A stretch of DNA of 57,557 bases from an uncultured Cetobacterium sp. (GTDB lineage Bacteria > Fusobacteriota > Fusobacteriia > Fusobacteriales > Fusobacteriaceae): assembly GCF_947038635.1 (NCBI RefSeq), contig NZ_CAMQXC010000003.1:1-57557 (forward strand), given 5' to 3'. A model generated the notes under the pieces. That model did no database searches. It was not told where the DNA came from and was given only the letters and a program-made list of their open reading frames with translations. Each line of letters starts with the position of its first letter. Position 1 is the first letter of the stretch. This document shows positions 1-8,625 of this stretch, one piece after another. The translations under genes were made by a program, and so were the position numbers.

Positions 1-53
1 CCAGTGACAACACGATTAAAAGTCGTGTGCTCTACCATCTGAGCTAATGACGC
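1..53 (-). tRNA. tRNA-Lys (TTT), 3' end cut off by the window edge
   Basis: Read on the minus strand, the 5' acceptor strand GCGTCAT is followed by a D arm (GCTC/GAGC) and an anticodon stem CACGA/TCGTG enclosing the loop CTTTTAA, which gives anticodon TTT (Lys). The T arm begins but about 23 nt at the 3' end fall outside the window. It lies directly downstream of tRNA-Gly and shares its promoter. Confidence 0.93.
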
Positions 54-62
54 ATCTTTGTA

Positions 63-138
63 TGGAGCGGGAGACGAGGGTCGAACTCGCGACATTCAGC
101 TTGGAAGGCTGACGCTCTACCAACTGAGCTACTCCCGC
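63..138 (-). tRNA. tRNA-Gly (TCC)
   Basis: This is a complete 76-nt cloverleaf on the minus strand with an encoded CCA end (TGG at 63-65). The acceptor strands pair (GCGGGAG with CTCCCGC), and the anticodon loop CTTCCAA gives TCC (Gly). It is the first tRNA of a Gly-Lys unit. The promoter at 154-182 lies just upstream. Confidence 0.97.
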
Positions 139-153
139 ATCACTTACAAAGAT

Positions 154-182
154 ATAGTACCACAATTTATATTGTTTGTCAA
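154..182 (-). promoter_or_regulatory. sigma70-type promoter of the tRNA-Gly/Lys unit
   Basis: On the minus strand there is a -35 TTGACA (177-182), a 17-nt spacer and a -10 TACTAT (154-159), about 16 nt before the mature tRNA-Gly 5' end. The same hexamers, spacing and a GG before the -10 recur at the other tRNA unit (9399-9427). It starts 11 nt past the stop codon of the hydrolase gene. Confidence 0.85.
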
Positions 183-192
183 CAAACTTTTT

Positions 193-1704
193 TTATTTTT
201 TTAAAATAATTTTTTCTTTTACTTCACCTTGATTATGAACTCTATCTACTGGAGCTATTTTATAATAATAAGTTTTATTTTTTTCAATATTCTCATCTAA
301 ATATTTTAGTCCATATTTTCTTTTTATAGTAGTCAAAAGATATTTAGAATTTTTTTCATCAAATTCTTTATTTGTGCTTCTATATATAGCATAGTAGTCA
401 GCATAATTATTAGCAGGATCATCCCAAGTTAAAAGAACTCCCTCTTTTATAATTTTTGCTCTTACATTAGCCACGGGATTCGGAGCAACTGTATCTATCC
501 ATGGGCTTGTTGGGGGTAATATCTGCGTCTCATAAACTTTTTCTTTTAAATTTGTTTTAATATTAAGGCTGTTTTTTTGAATCTTATCAAATCCAAAAAA
601 TACACTTCCATGAACATTTTCAAAATTTCTATTATACTTTATCTGATTTACAAGTTCATCTTCATTTTTCCAAGCTTTATTACTTCCAATTTTATAAGCT
701 GCATGGCCTATATATAAATGAACATTACTATTCTTTACTTCATTTATCCACCAATTAACTAAAATATCATATTGAGCAACTTTTAAATTAAAATCCCAAT
801 ATATTTGTGGAACTATATAATCTATCCATTCATTTTGTATCCATGTTCTTGTGTCTGCATATAAAGTATCATAATTTTCTGCACCTGCTCTTGTTGCTGA
901 TCCAGTTGGATCTTTATCATTATTTCTCCAAACTCCAAAAGGACTTATTCCAAACTTCACATATGGTTTTGTCTTTTTTATTTTTTTCGATAGTTCCATT
1001 ACAAAAGTATCTGTGTTTTTTCTTCTCCAATCCTCAAGTTTCATTCCTTTTCCATATAGTTTATAAGATTTAGCATCTCCAAAAGGAACAACTTTTTTAT
1101 TTTTATCTAACACTGGATACGGATAAAAATAATCATCCATATGAACACCATCTATATTATAATTTTTTACAACATCAACTATAACATCTTCTGTAAACTC
1201 TCTAGCTTTTGGATTTCCAGGATCATAATAATATTTTCCACCATATTCAATAACCCAGTTAGGATTCTTTTTAGCTATATGATTTTCAGGAATTTTTTCA
1301 TTATTTTTTAATGTTATTCTATATGGATTAAACCATGCATGAAATTCTAAATTTCTTTTGTGAGCTTCCTCTACAAAAAACTCTAAAGGATCATATCCTG
1401 GATCTTTTCCACTTTTTCCAGTTATATATTTAGACCATGGCTCTTTATTAACTTTTTTATAAAATCTATCTGCTGTAGGTCTCACCTGCATTATTATAGC
1501 ATTCATATTCAAACTTTTTATTTCATCTAAAATAGCAATATACTCTTGCTTTTGTTCTTCGATAGTTAAACCTTGCTTAGAGGGCCAGTTTATATTGTCA
1601 ACTGTTGCTATCCAAACTCCTCTAAACTCTCTTTCATTACTTTTACCAAAACCAAAAGAAAAACTTATTAAAAACAAGCAAAGCAAAAAAGTTAATTTTT
1701 TCAT
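193..1704 (-). CDS. GHL10-family glycoside hydrolase (YngK/DigH-like) with C-terminal fibronectin type III domain
   Basis: The product is a 503-residue exported protein. A hydrophobic signal peptide covers about residues 1-20. The start of the GHL10 (DUF187) TIM barrel is recognisable as EFRGVWIATVDNINWPS, and further family motifs follow: MQVRPTADRFY, FHAWFNPYR and DGVHMDDYFYPYP. The C-terminal ~100 residues look like a fibronectin type III module (LLTWDDP, YAIYRS, YYKIAPVD). Family members such as E. coli DigH cleave denuded peptidoglycan glycan strands, so an envelope-remodelling role in the periplasm is likely; the substrate here is inferred. The start codon lies on a good ribosome-binding site, and the gene follows the small membrane protein gene by about 10 nt, so the two are probably cotranscribed. 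Confidence 0.85.
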   Translation of the reverse strand: MKKLTFLLCLFLISFSFGFGKSNEREFRGVWIATVDNINWPSKQGLTIEEQKQEYIAILDEIKSLNMNAIIMQVRPTADRFYKKVNKEPWSKYITGKSGKDPGYDPLEFFVEEAHKRNLEFHAWFNPYRITLKNNEKIPENHIAKKNPNWVIEYGGKYYYDPGNPKAREFTEDVIVDVVKNYNIDGVHMDDYFYPYPVLDKNKKVVPFGDAKSYKLYGKGMKLEDWRRKNTDTFVMELSKKIKKTKPYVKFGISPFGVWRNNDKDPTGSATRAGAENYDTLYADTRTWIQNEWIDYIVPQIYWDFNLKVAQYDILVNWWINEVKNSNVHLYIGHAAYKIGSNKAWKNEDELVNQIKYNRNFENVHGSVFFGFDKIQKNSLNIKTNLKEKVYETQILPPTSPWIDTVAPNPVANVRAKIIKEGVLLTWDDPANNYADYYAIYRSTNKEFDEKNSKYLLTTIKRKYGLKYLDENIEKNKTYYYKIAPVDRVHNQGEVKEKIILKK

Positions 1705-1714
1705 AGAATCACTC

Positions 1715-2209
1715 CTATCCCTTTATTATTGAAAACTTACCCTTTAGTTCATCCTTTAAAGTACAGATAAAGTCAATTTTATTTCCCATAATTAAAGGGA
1801 TAATTATCTCTCTTTTATCATTTGTAACTATTCTTATTATAACTTGTAATCTATTTCCTTTTCCTACTACTCCTTCTTTCATAGTACATGTATCTATTTC
1901 ATCAAAAGATAGATTCAATCCTTGACCTAAAATCTTTTTATTTTCACAGTCTAAAATTATTTTATATTTAAAAAGATTTTTTAAATGTTTAAATCCTAAA
2001 AATAATAGTAATGCAGCTATTCCTATATATGGTATGCTGAAATTCTTTGTATATCCTATATATCCTTGAAGAGCTCCAATTAATAAAAGTGGTACTCCCG
2101 TTCCTAACCATACAATCATTTTTTTTCCTTCAAGAGTGTACTTCTTTAATGGTTTATATTGTACTTTTGTCTTTTCTATTTTTTTTATAAAATCATCATA
2201 AAAAAACAT
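1715..2209 (-). CDS. Small membrane protein of unknown function, two TM segments
   Basis: The product is a 164-residue protein that I do not recognise by name. A cytoplasmic basic N-terminus (~30 residues) is followed by two closely spaced hydrophobic segments (about residues 33-50 and 57-75). A soluble C-terminal part rich in beta-strand pattern then follows (YKIILDCENKKILGQG, then alternating hydrophobics). This layout resembles bacterial PH-like (YcxB/YdbT-type) membrane proteins, but no diagnostic motif is visible. It sits between glpX and the GHL10 hydrolase on the same strand, downstream of a palindromic terminator, and its start follows GAGGATAA. Confidence 0.6.
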   Translation of the reverse strand: MFFYDDFIKKIEKTKVQYKPLKKYTLEGKKMIVWLGTGVPLLLIGALQGYIGYTKNFSIPYIGIAALLLFLGFKHLKNLFKYKIILDCENKKILGQGLNLSFDEIDTCTMKEGVVGKGNRLQVIIRIVTNDKREIIIPLIMGNKIDFICTLKDELKGKFSIIKG

Positions 2210-2233
2210 TTATCCTCCTCATTTAATAATGAA

Positions 2234-2261
2234 GAAAAGTAGAGAATATTCTCTACTTTTC
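2234..2261 (-). terminator. Palindromic terminator after glpX
   Basis: A perfect 14-bp inverted repeat without a real loop centre (GAAAAGTAGAGAAT / ATTCTCTACTTTTC) lies 18 nt past the glpX stop. It is followed on the minus strand by a T-rich stretch. It separates the glpX operon from the membrane protein gene. Confidence 0.7.
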
Positions 2262-2279
2262 TATTCAATTATTATTTAA

Positions 2280-3305
2280 TTATTTTACTAATTCCATTAT
2301 ATCTTCGGGTTTATAGTCTAGGTTGTGAACAGCATTTATATATCTAACTGTTTTACTTTTTCCTCTTATAACTAAAGTTTGAGTTCTAGCTATATTCCCT
2401 TTTCTTTTTACACCTTCTAAAAGATCTCCACTTGTTATTCCTGTTGCTGAGAAAATAACTTCATCATCTTTTACAAGATCATCCATTTTTAAAACATCTC
2501 CTACTCTTAGTCCCATCTCTTCACATCTAGACTTTTCATATGCAGATATTTTATCATTTTCCAATGATACACCTTTTACTTCACTTCTTAATTTTAACCT
2601 AGCTTGCATATCTCCACCTAAAGCTTTGATTACAGCAGCTGATATAACACCTTCTGGAGCTCCACCTATACCATAAAGTACATCTACATCTGAATCTACA
2701 ACTGATGTTAGTATTGACCCCGCTACATCTCCATCTGGTAGAGCGTAAACTTTAATATTTAAATCTTGTAAATCTTTTATTATAGTTTTATGTCTTGGTT
2801 TGTCTAATACCACTACCGTTAGCTCATTTAATGGTTTATTTAAAGCTTTACAAATATTATCTATATTTTCCATTAAAGGTTTTGATAAATCGATTACACC
2901 TTTTGCTTCAGGTCCTACTATTAATTTTTCCATATACATATCTGGAGCTTTTAAAAAGCTACCTTTATTCCCTACTGCTAAAACTGCAATTGCATTAGCC
3001 TGACCTTGTGCTGTCATTCTTGTTCCTTCAACTGGATCTACAGCAATATCCACTTGTGAATATCTTTCTTTATCAAGAGAATCTATCCCTACCTTTTCAC
3101 CGATGTATAGCATAGGAGCTTCATCAATCTCTCCCTCTCCTATTACAATCTCCCCTTGAATTTTTATCCCATTTAGTACAGTTCTCATAGCGTCTACCGC
3201 TGCTTGATCTGCTGCCTCCTTATCTCCTCTACCTACCCATTTGTAAGCTGCTAAGGCTGCTGCTTCTGTAACTCTAGCAAACTCTAAAGCTAACTCTCTT
3301 TTCAT
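2280..3305 (-). CDS. glpX: Class II fructose-1,6-bisphosphatase
   Basis: The enzyme hydrolyses fructose 1,6-bisphosphate to fructose 6-phosphate, the committed step of gluconeogenesis, in the cytoplasm. The 341-residue length is usual for GlpX. The Li-sensitive phosphatase fold signature is clear: GEGEIDEAP near residue 56 (metal ligands), DPVEGTRMTA at 90-99, and YGIGGAPEGV near 211. The start follows AGGAGGAAAA. It lies 8 nt after the FtsB-like gene in a run def-ftsB-glpX, and a palindromic terminator follows it. Confidence 0.95.
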   Translation of the reverse strand: MKRELALEFARVTEAAALAAYKWVGRGDKEAADQAAVDAMRTVLNGIKIQGEIVIGEGEIDEAPMLYIGEKVGIDSLDKERYSQVDIAVDPVEGTRMTAQGQANAIAVLAVGNKGSFLKAPDMYMEKLIVGPEAKGVIDLSKPLMENIDNICKALNKPLNELTVVVLDKPRHKTIIKDLQDLNIKVYALPDGDVAGSILTSVVDSDVDVLYGIGGAPEGVISAAVIKALGGDMQARLKLRSEVKGVSLENDKISAYEKSRCEEMGLRVGDVLKMDDLVKDDEVIFSATGITSGDLLEGVKRKGNIARTQTLVIRGKSKTVRYINAVHNLDYKPEDIMELVK

Positions 3306-3313
3306 TTTTCCTC

Positions 3314-3583
3314 CTACTTTGTTTCAATTAATCTATAAATTTTTTCTCCTGGTAAAACCATTTGGAGTTGATTCCTAGCTACTTTTTCTCTGTAAAAGGG
3401 ATTATTTATATTCTCAATCATTTCATCATATCTAACAATTAAGCTTTCAATCTCTTTTTTTTGTTTAATCTTTATCTCTTGCTCCATTTTTAACTTATCG
3501 ATTTTAACAAATGATCTAAATATATTTTGTCCTAAAAATGCAAAATGTATAACTAACGGGACTATCCAAAGTAGATTTTTCAT
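3314..3583 (-). CDS. FtsB/DivIC-family septum formation protein
   Basis: This is an 89-residue bitopic protein. An N-terminal membrane segment (about residues 3-22) is followed by a coiled-coil stretch rich in K/E/I (about 27-58). The family-typical C-terminal region reads FYREKVARNQLQMVLPGEKIYRL. The family recruits divisome partners (FtsL/FtsQ or DivIC/FtsL) at midcell. The start codon overlaps the def stop codon by one base (TAATG), which implies translational coupling. Assignment to FtsB versus DivIC cannot be decided from sequence alone. Confidence 0.8.
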   Translation of the reverse strand: MKNLLWIVPLVIHFAFLGQNIFRSFVKIDKLKMEQEIKIKQKKEIESLIVRYDEMIENINNPFYREKVARNQLQMVLPGEKIYRLIETK

Positions 3584-4086
3584 TAGTTTTTACCTACCTC
3601 TTTTTTCAAAAGTTGTAATTTTTTAGATACCATTCTTTTAGCTACTGGTGATATTTTATCTACAAATAAAATAGCTTCTAAATGATCATACTCGTGTTGG
3701 AATGCTCTTCCTAAAAGTTCTGTTCCCTCTTCTATTACCTCTTCACCTTTTTCATTTAAATACTTTATCTTTACTGTTACTGATCTTTTTACAGGTTTAT
3801 AAATTCCAGGAACACTTAAACACCCTTCATCTATATTTTCAACAGTATCTGATAACTCTATTAATTCTGGATTTATAATCTTTCTTACAATTCCATCTCC
3901 AATATCAATTACAAACATTCTCTTGCTTATTCCAACTTGTGGCGCTGCAAGTCCTACTCCATTAGCTTCATGCATTGTTTCTACCATATTATCTAAAATT
4001 TCAAGTATCTCTGGCGTTATTTCTGTTACTGGTTCAGCTACAGTTCTTAAACATTCATTTCCATATATTTTTATGTCGTATAACAT
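3583..4086 (-). CDS. def: Peptide deformylase
   Basis: The enzyme removes the N-formyl group from nascent proteins using a bound Fe/Zn ion. All three family motifs are present: GVGLAAPQVG (residues 43-52), EGCLS (87-91, metal ligand Cys89) and HEYDH (131-135, two His ligands and the catalytic Glu). I chose the start at 4086 (167 residues), because GGAGG lies 7-8 nt upstream there. A longer reading from 4116 would add ten residues, include the ribosome-binding site and break the usual N-terminus. It is close to priA upstream (41 nt) and is coupled to the FtsB-like gene downstream. Confidence 0.95.
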   Translation of the reverse strand: MLYDIKIYGNECLRTVAEPVTEITPEILEILDNMVETMHEANGVGLAAPQVGISKRMFVIDIGDGIVRKIINPELIELSDTVENIDEGCLSVPGIYKPVKRSVTVKIKYLNEKGEEVIEEGTELLGRAFQHEYDHLEAILFVDKISPVAKRMVSKKLQLLKKEVGKN

Positions 4087-4127
4087 GTATTTTCCTCCAA
4101 TTCTCTTTTTTTTCAATATATATTATA

Positions 4128-6410
4128 TCATATTAGATTAATCGGGTCTACATCAACAACTATTCTATATTTTTTATTCTCTATTTTTTTCAGTTTATTT
4201 TCTAAAAATACTTTATACTCATTGATTTCTCTTCTATCCCCTTTTATAAATATATTACATCTATATCTTCCTTTCACTTTATAAACTAAGGATTTCATAG
4301 GTCCATAAAGCTCTACCTTCTCATGTTCAATCTCTTTAAATACCAGATGACAATACTCTTCTAATCCATATTCCTCATTTGAAGATATTCCAATATTTAT
4401 TATTTTTGAAAATGGGGGATAAAAAAGTATCTCTCTTTTCTCTATCTCTTTTTCATAAAAATTTATATAACTATTTTCCTGAATTTTTTCTATTATATAA
4501 TTTTCAGGTTGATAAGTCTGAATTATAACTTTCCCCTTTTTCTCTCCTCTTCCAGCTCTTCCAGCTACTTGAGTTATCATTTGATATGTTCTTTCACCTG
4601 ATCTAAAATCAGGGATACTCATAATTGTATCTGCATTTATTACTCCAACTAAAGTTACATTGGGAAAATGTAATCCTCTAGATATCATTTGAGTTCCAAT
4701 CATAATATCATATTTCCCACCTAAAAAATCATTATACATATTTTCATAAAAATTCTTTTCTTTTGAAACATCTCCATCAACTCTAATTATGTTTACAGGA
4801 AATCTTTTTCGAAGTTCCTCTTCTACCCTTTCAACTCCACGTCCACTAAAAGATATATTTTTGCTTCCACATTTAGAGCAATGACCTAAAAATCTTTTTG
4901 ATATACCACAATAGTTGCACTTCAAGCTATTATTACTTGCATAATAGTTTAATTTTATAGAACAATGCTCACACTCCTCCATATGTCCACATTCTTGACA
5001 TTGAACTAATGTAGAATATCCTTTTCTATTTAGAAGAAGTATTATCTGTTCTTTTCTTAAAAGTGCTCCTCTTATCTCCTCTAAAAGTTTTTCACTGAAA
5101 AAACTATCTTTCTCCTCTTTCATATCTACAATCTCTATCTCTGGTAATTTTGCATCCTTATATCTATGATCTATTTCAAAAAGTTGAAATATCCCTTTTT
5201 TAGCATAATAATAACTTTCAATTGATGGAGTTGCTGAACCTAAAACTACTTTTGCATTTTCTAATTCAGCTTTCTTTATAGCTACATACTTTGCATTATA
5301 TCTTGGTGTACTATCTTGTTTATAACTATTTTCATGCTCTTCATCTACAATAATATATTCAAGATTTTTTACAGGAGCAAAAATTGCTGAACGAACTCCT
5401 AAAACAACTCTTTTATCGCCTGTATATATACTATACCACTCTTTTGCTCTTTCTATATTAGATAATCTGCTGTGAAGTATTGCCACTTCTTCTCCAAACT
5501 CTTTTTTAAATCTTTTTACCATTTGAGGAGTTAAAGATATTTCTGGAACTAAAAATATTGATCCTTTTCCATTTTCTAAAGCTCTCTTTATAAGTTGTAT
5601 ATATATCTCAGTCTTTCCAGAACCTGTTACTCCTCTTATTAAAAAATGTCTTTTATTTGAAGTTTCAATACCACTTTTTATTCTTTCCTGCTCTGAATTT
5701 AACTTAGTATCTTCTTTATACTCTTCTTTTTCAATATCTTTTTTTAATTTCTCTTCATTAAAACTTTTTATTTTTCTTTCAAGTATTAATGTTCCATTCT
5801 TCAAATGATTTTCAATAGTTTTTTTATCAAATTTCTTTTCCAAAGTTACTTTTCCAATTTCTACTCTCTCTTGAAAATATAATTTTAGTTCTATATCAAC
5901 ATCTTCAATACCTTCTTGAAGACCATACCAATTATCTTCAATTTTCAAATAATTATTATCTAGATATTCCTGTATTTTAATTTTTGAAAATCTATCAATT
6001 AATGTTTTTTTTCTAACTAAACTTTTCTTCAAAAAATATTCTAAAATCTCATCTTTAATTAAAGTACTACTAAGATTTTTAGGTCGATAAATATCTTCAT
6101 ATTTTACTTTTACTCCTGAAGGTACTGCTGTAGAAAAAACTTGATCAAAAGGACTCATATAATAATCTCTTATCCATAAGAGTAATTTTATAAATTTTTT
6201 AGAAAAACTTAACTCTTCATATAATACTTTTTTTATTTTTAAAACTTTAAAAGTATATTCTTTATCTTTCTCCTCTTCAATAATCAGTCCAACCTTATCT
6301 TTATTCCTAAAAGATACTAAGACTCTATCTCCAATATTTATATTCTCTTCATCACTGGCATAAGTATAGAAATCTTTTGTCTTTTCTATATAGACACTGT
6401 AATATCTCAT
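4128..6410 (-). CDS. priA: Primosomal protein N' (replication restart helicase PriA)
   Basis: This SF2 3'-5' DNA helicase recognises stalled forks and reloads the replisome. The product is 760 residues. The N-terminal DNA-binding domain is followed by Walker A GVTGSGKT (260-267), the DEEH box, the threonine-serine motif GSATPS, and a zinc-binding insertion with four CxxC pairs (CQECGHMEECEHC ... CNYC ... CSKC). Motifs V and VI follow (GTQMISRGLHFP and QVAGRAGRGEKKG). It starts 10 nt after the PBP gene with GGAGAAAGTA before the ATG. Confidence 0.96.
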   Translation of the reverse strand: MRYYSVYIEKTKDFYTYASDEENINIGDRVLVSFRNKDKVGLIIEEEKDKEYTFKVLKIKKVLYEELSFSKKFIKLLLWIRDYYMSPFDQVFSTAVPSGVKVKYEDIYRPKNLSSTLIKDEILEYFLKKSLVRKKTLIDRFSKIKIQEYLDNNYLKIEDNWYGLQEGIEDVDIELKLYFQERVEIGKVTLEKKFDKKTIENHLKNGTLILERKIKSFNEEKLKKDIEKEEYKEDTKLNSEQERIKSGIETSNKRHFLIRGVTGSGKTEIYIQLIKRALENGKGSIFLVPEISLTPQMVKRFKKEFGEEVAILHSRLSNIERAKEWYSIYTGDKRVVLGVRSAIFAPVKNLEYIIVDEEHENSYKQDSTPRYNAKYVAIKKAELENAKVVLGSATPSIESYYYAKKGIFQLFEIDHRYKDAKLPEIEIVDMKEEKDSFFSEKLLEEIRGALLRKEQIILLLNRKGYSTLVQCQECGHMEECEHCSIKLNYYASNNSLKCNYCGISKRFLGHCSKCGSKNISFSGRGVERVEEELRKRFPVNIIRVDGDVSKEKNFYENMYNDFLGGKYDIMIGTQMISRGLHFPNVTLVGVINADTIMSIPDFRSGERTYQMITQVAGRAGRGEKKGKVIIQTYQPENYIIEKIQENSYINFYEKEIEKREILFYPPFSKIINIGISSNEEYGLEEYCHLVFKEIEHEKVELYGPMKSLVYKVKGRYRCNIFIKGDRREINEYKVFLENKLKKIENKKYRIVVDVDPINLI

Positions 6411-6419
6411 TACTTTCTC

Positions 6420-8528
6420 CTAGTTTAATTTTATTTTTATTTTCTTTATATCAACTAATTCTTTTTGTGGTTCAACACTTTGACTTTGAACAACACCTGT
6501 TCCTGTCAGCTCAACTTCAATATCACTACCTTTAAAAATTTCAATGACTTCTCTAGCACTTAATCCTTTTAAATCTGGCATTATGACTAGTTCTTCATTA
6601 TTTTCGATGCTTCTCAAACTTCGCTTTCCTTGGACTCTTATATTCTCTATTTTTTGAGAATAAATATTTTTTGTCTTAGTTACTCTTTTTACAACTTCAC
6701 CTAAAACTGGAGCTGCCGCTGTTCCACCATATTTATCGTATAAAACATCTCCTTGAGGCTTAAAAAACATAGCTAGCAATATATATTGAGGTTTTTCTAC
6801 AGGGAAAAATCCCATTACAGATGATAAGTACTCGTGCTTTACATATCTTCCATGTTCACTATATTGAGCAGTTCCTGTTTTTCCACCTATTCTATAATCA
6901 TCAACATGAGCTTTTTTTACAGTTCCTTCTAATACAGCTAACTCCATCATAGCTCTCATCTCTTTTGATACTGCTTCTGTTATGACTTTACCTTTTTGTA
7001 TAGGTAAATTTCTTCTCACTACTAAACCATCTTTATCTGTTATCTTATCAACTATATATGGTTGGTACATTATTCCACCATTAATTACCGCTGAAAAAGC
7101 TGTTATCATTTGAATCGGTGTTACTGCAATTCCTTGTCCAAAGGACATTGTACTTTTTTTCAAACCATTCCATCTTTTTACGGATTCTCTTCTAGGTTTT
7201 TTCTCATAAGGATAATCAACACCTGTTTTATCATACAATCCAAACCTCTCTAAATAAGAGTCAAACTCCTCATTTGTAAACTTATCTCCAATCAATACCA
7301 TACCTACGTTACTTGATTTTTTTAATATCTCTTCTGTTGTTAAAATACCTTTTACACTTCTGCTGCTTTCTCTTATAGTATGTTTATATTTTGTTATAGT
7401 TCCATTTCCTATATCAAAATTAGTATTTCTTCTTATTTTTTTTTCTTGTAACGCTGCAGCTATCACAAGTGGTTTAAATATAGACCCTGGTTCTACTTGA
7501 GATTGAAATATTGGATTAGCCACATTTTTTTTATTTTTTCTAAAAAATGAAGTTGCTAATATTTTACCATTATTTGGATCCATTAAAACAGCATATGCCT
7601 CTTCTGAGTTTGTTTTTTTAAATTGTTTTTCCATTTCATCATTCAAAATATATTGTAAATCATTATCAACAGTTAAATGGATATTCATTCCATCTAAATT
7701 GACTTTTGTTCTAGCACTAGAAGTAGGTAATCCAATTCCTAAACTCCTAATACTTGGGATAATTCTAGATATTTTGTCTCCTTTTAAATAATTTTCATAA
7801 AAAAGTTCTATTCCAAAAATCCCCTCTTTTTCTGTTCCTTTTTTAAACCCGATATTTCCAACTAAAAAGAAATATTGATCTGGCTTATAATAACGTCTTT
7901 CCTTTCTTCCACTTAAAAATATAATATTTTTACCTTTTATATTATACTTTTCTAAAATATCTTCAATCTCTTTTTTCTCTACATCATCTATATTTCTATT
8001 TAATCTTTTATAAACTCGTTCTTCTTTACCAAGCTTATTTATCGTATTTAATAGTGGTCTATAGTTATCTCTTATGTATTTTTTGTTTACCAACTCTTTT
8101 AAGGCTTCTGGAGCTTCTAAAGATTTTATGAATCTTTTTGGATCTACTGATAATTCATACATATTAATACTATATGCTAATCCTTTTCCCTTTGAATCAT
8201 ATATATTCCCTCTTTCTCCACCCTCTCTTCTTTCAACATTTATCTGCTTATTTATCGCTTCTTTATAATTGTTTGAATCAAATAGTTGTATCTGAATCAT
8301 TCTAAATATTAGAATAAAAAAACAAAATAAAATTATATCTGAAGCTATAAAAGATCTTAGTATAAAATTATTTTTCATTTTTATTTTTTTCCACTTAAAA
8401 AAAACGTATAGATTATATATTAACATTAAAACTACTGCAACTGTTAATAAAAATTTTCTATAATATAAAGAAAGCCCGATACCAAATATCTGTATCAAAA
8501 GTAAAAATATTTTTAGTTTCTTATTCAA
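6420..8528 (-). CDS. Class B penicillin-binding protein (FtsI/PBP2-like transpeptidase) with PASTA domain
   Basis: This DD-transpeptidase cross-links peptidoglycan. The 702-residue protein has the SxxK motif SIFK (349-352, nucleophile Ser349), SSN (405-407) and KTGT (near 549). A C-terminal PASTA module starts at about residue 641 (MPDLKGLSAREVIEIFKGSD). A dimerisation domain precedes the catalytic domain (RGNIYDSKGKGLAYS near 106). Unusually, three hydrophobic segments are visible before the periplasmic part (about 6-24, 26-46 and 58-80), where class B PBPs normally have one. The start codon is TTG, preceded by GAGGGTGGAG; no in-frame ATG lies nearby. FtsI (septal) is likelier than an elongation PBP because of the PASTA domain, but this is not proven. 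Confidence 0.9.
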   Translation of the reverse strand: MNKKLKIFLLLIQIFGIGLSLYYRKFLLTVAVVLMLIYNLYVFFKWKKIKMKNNFILRSFIASDIILFCFFILIFRMIQIQLFDSNNYKEAINKQINVERREGGERGNIYDSKGKGLAYSINMYELSVDPKRFIKSLEAPEALKELVNKKYIRDNYRPLLNTINKLGKEERVYKRLNRNIDDVEKKEIEDILEKYNIKGKNIIFLSGRKERRYYKPDQYFFLVGNIGFKKGTEKEGIFGIELFYENYLKGDKISRIIPSIRSLGIGLPTSSARTKVNLDGMNIHLTVDNDLQYILNDEMEKQFKKTNSEEAYAVLMDPNNGKILATSFFRKNKKNVANPIFQSQVEPGSIFKPLVIAAALQEKKIRRNTNFDIGNGTITKYKHTIRESSRSVKGILTTEEILKKSSNVGMVLIGDKFTNEEFDSYLERFGLYDKTGVDYPYEKKPRRESVKRWNGLKKSTMSFGQGIAVTPIQMITAFSAVINGGIMYQPYIVDKITDKDGLVVRRNLPIQKGKVITEAVSKEMRAMMELAVLEGTVKKAHVDDYRIGGKTGTAQYSEHGRYVKHEYLSSVMGFFPVEKPQYILLAMFFKPQGDVLYDKYGGTAAAPVLGEVVKRVTKTKNIYSQKIENIRVQGKRSLRSIENNEELVIMPDLKGLSAREVIEIFKGSDIEVELTGTGVVQSQSVEPQKELVDIKKIKIKLN

Positions 8529-8560
8529 TTCTCCACCCTCTTTTTATTTTTCTTTTAAAT

Positions 8561-8569
8561 ATTATATCA
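8561..8569 (-). promoter_or_regulatory. Extended -10 promoter for the PBP-priA-def operon
   Basis: On the minus strand TGATATAAT forms an extended -10 element (TG-N-TATAAT) 33 nt before the TTG start codon. No good -35 is present, as is usual for extended -10 promoters. Confidence 0.55.
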
Positions 8570-8587
8570 AATATTAGCAAAATAATG

Positions 8588-8593
8588 TATAAT
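8588..8593 (+). promoter_or_regulatory. Probable -10 element of the OmpH-like gene
   Basis: TATAAT lies 33 nt before the ATG. The -35 at the right distance (TATCAA, 8565-8570) is weak. This region is divergent, and the two opposing promoters overlap. Confidence 0.4.
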
Positions 8594-8625
8594 AAGAATA
8601 AAATTCCACAAAAAGGAGTATTTAT

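Noticed and set aside
807-1073. Many plus-strand frames of 60-146 codons (for example 807-1073, 11593-12033, 43619-43981)
   Set aside because: They lie antisense to well-recognised genes, lack ribosome-binding sites and have composition that mirrors the opposite strand. They are shadows.
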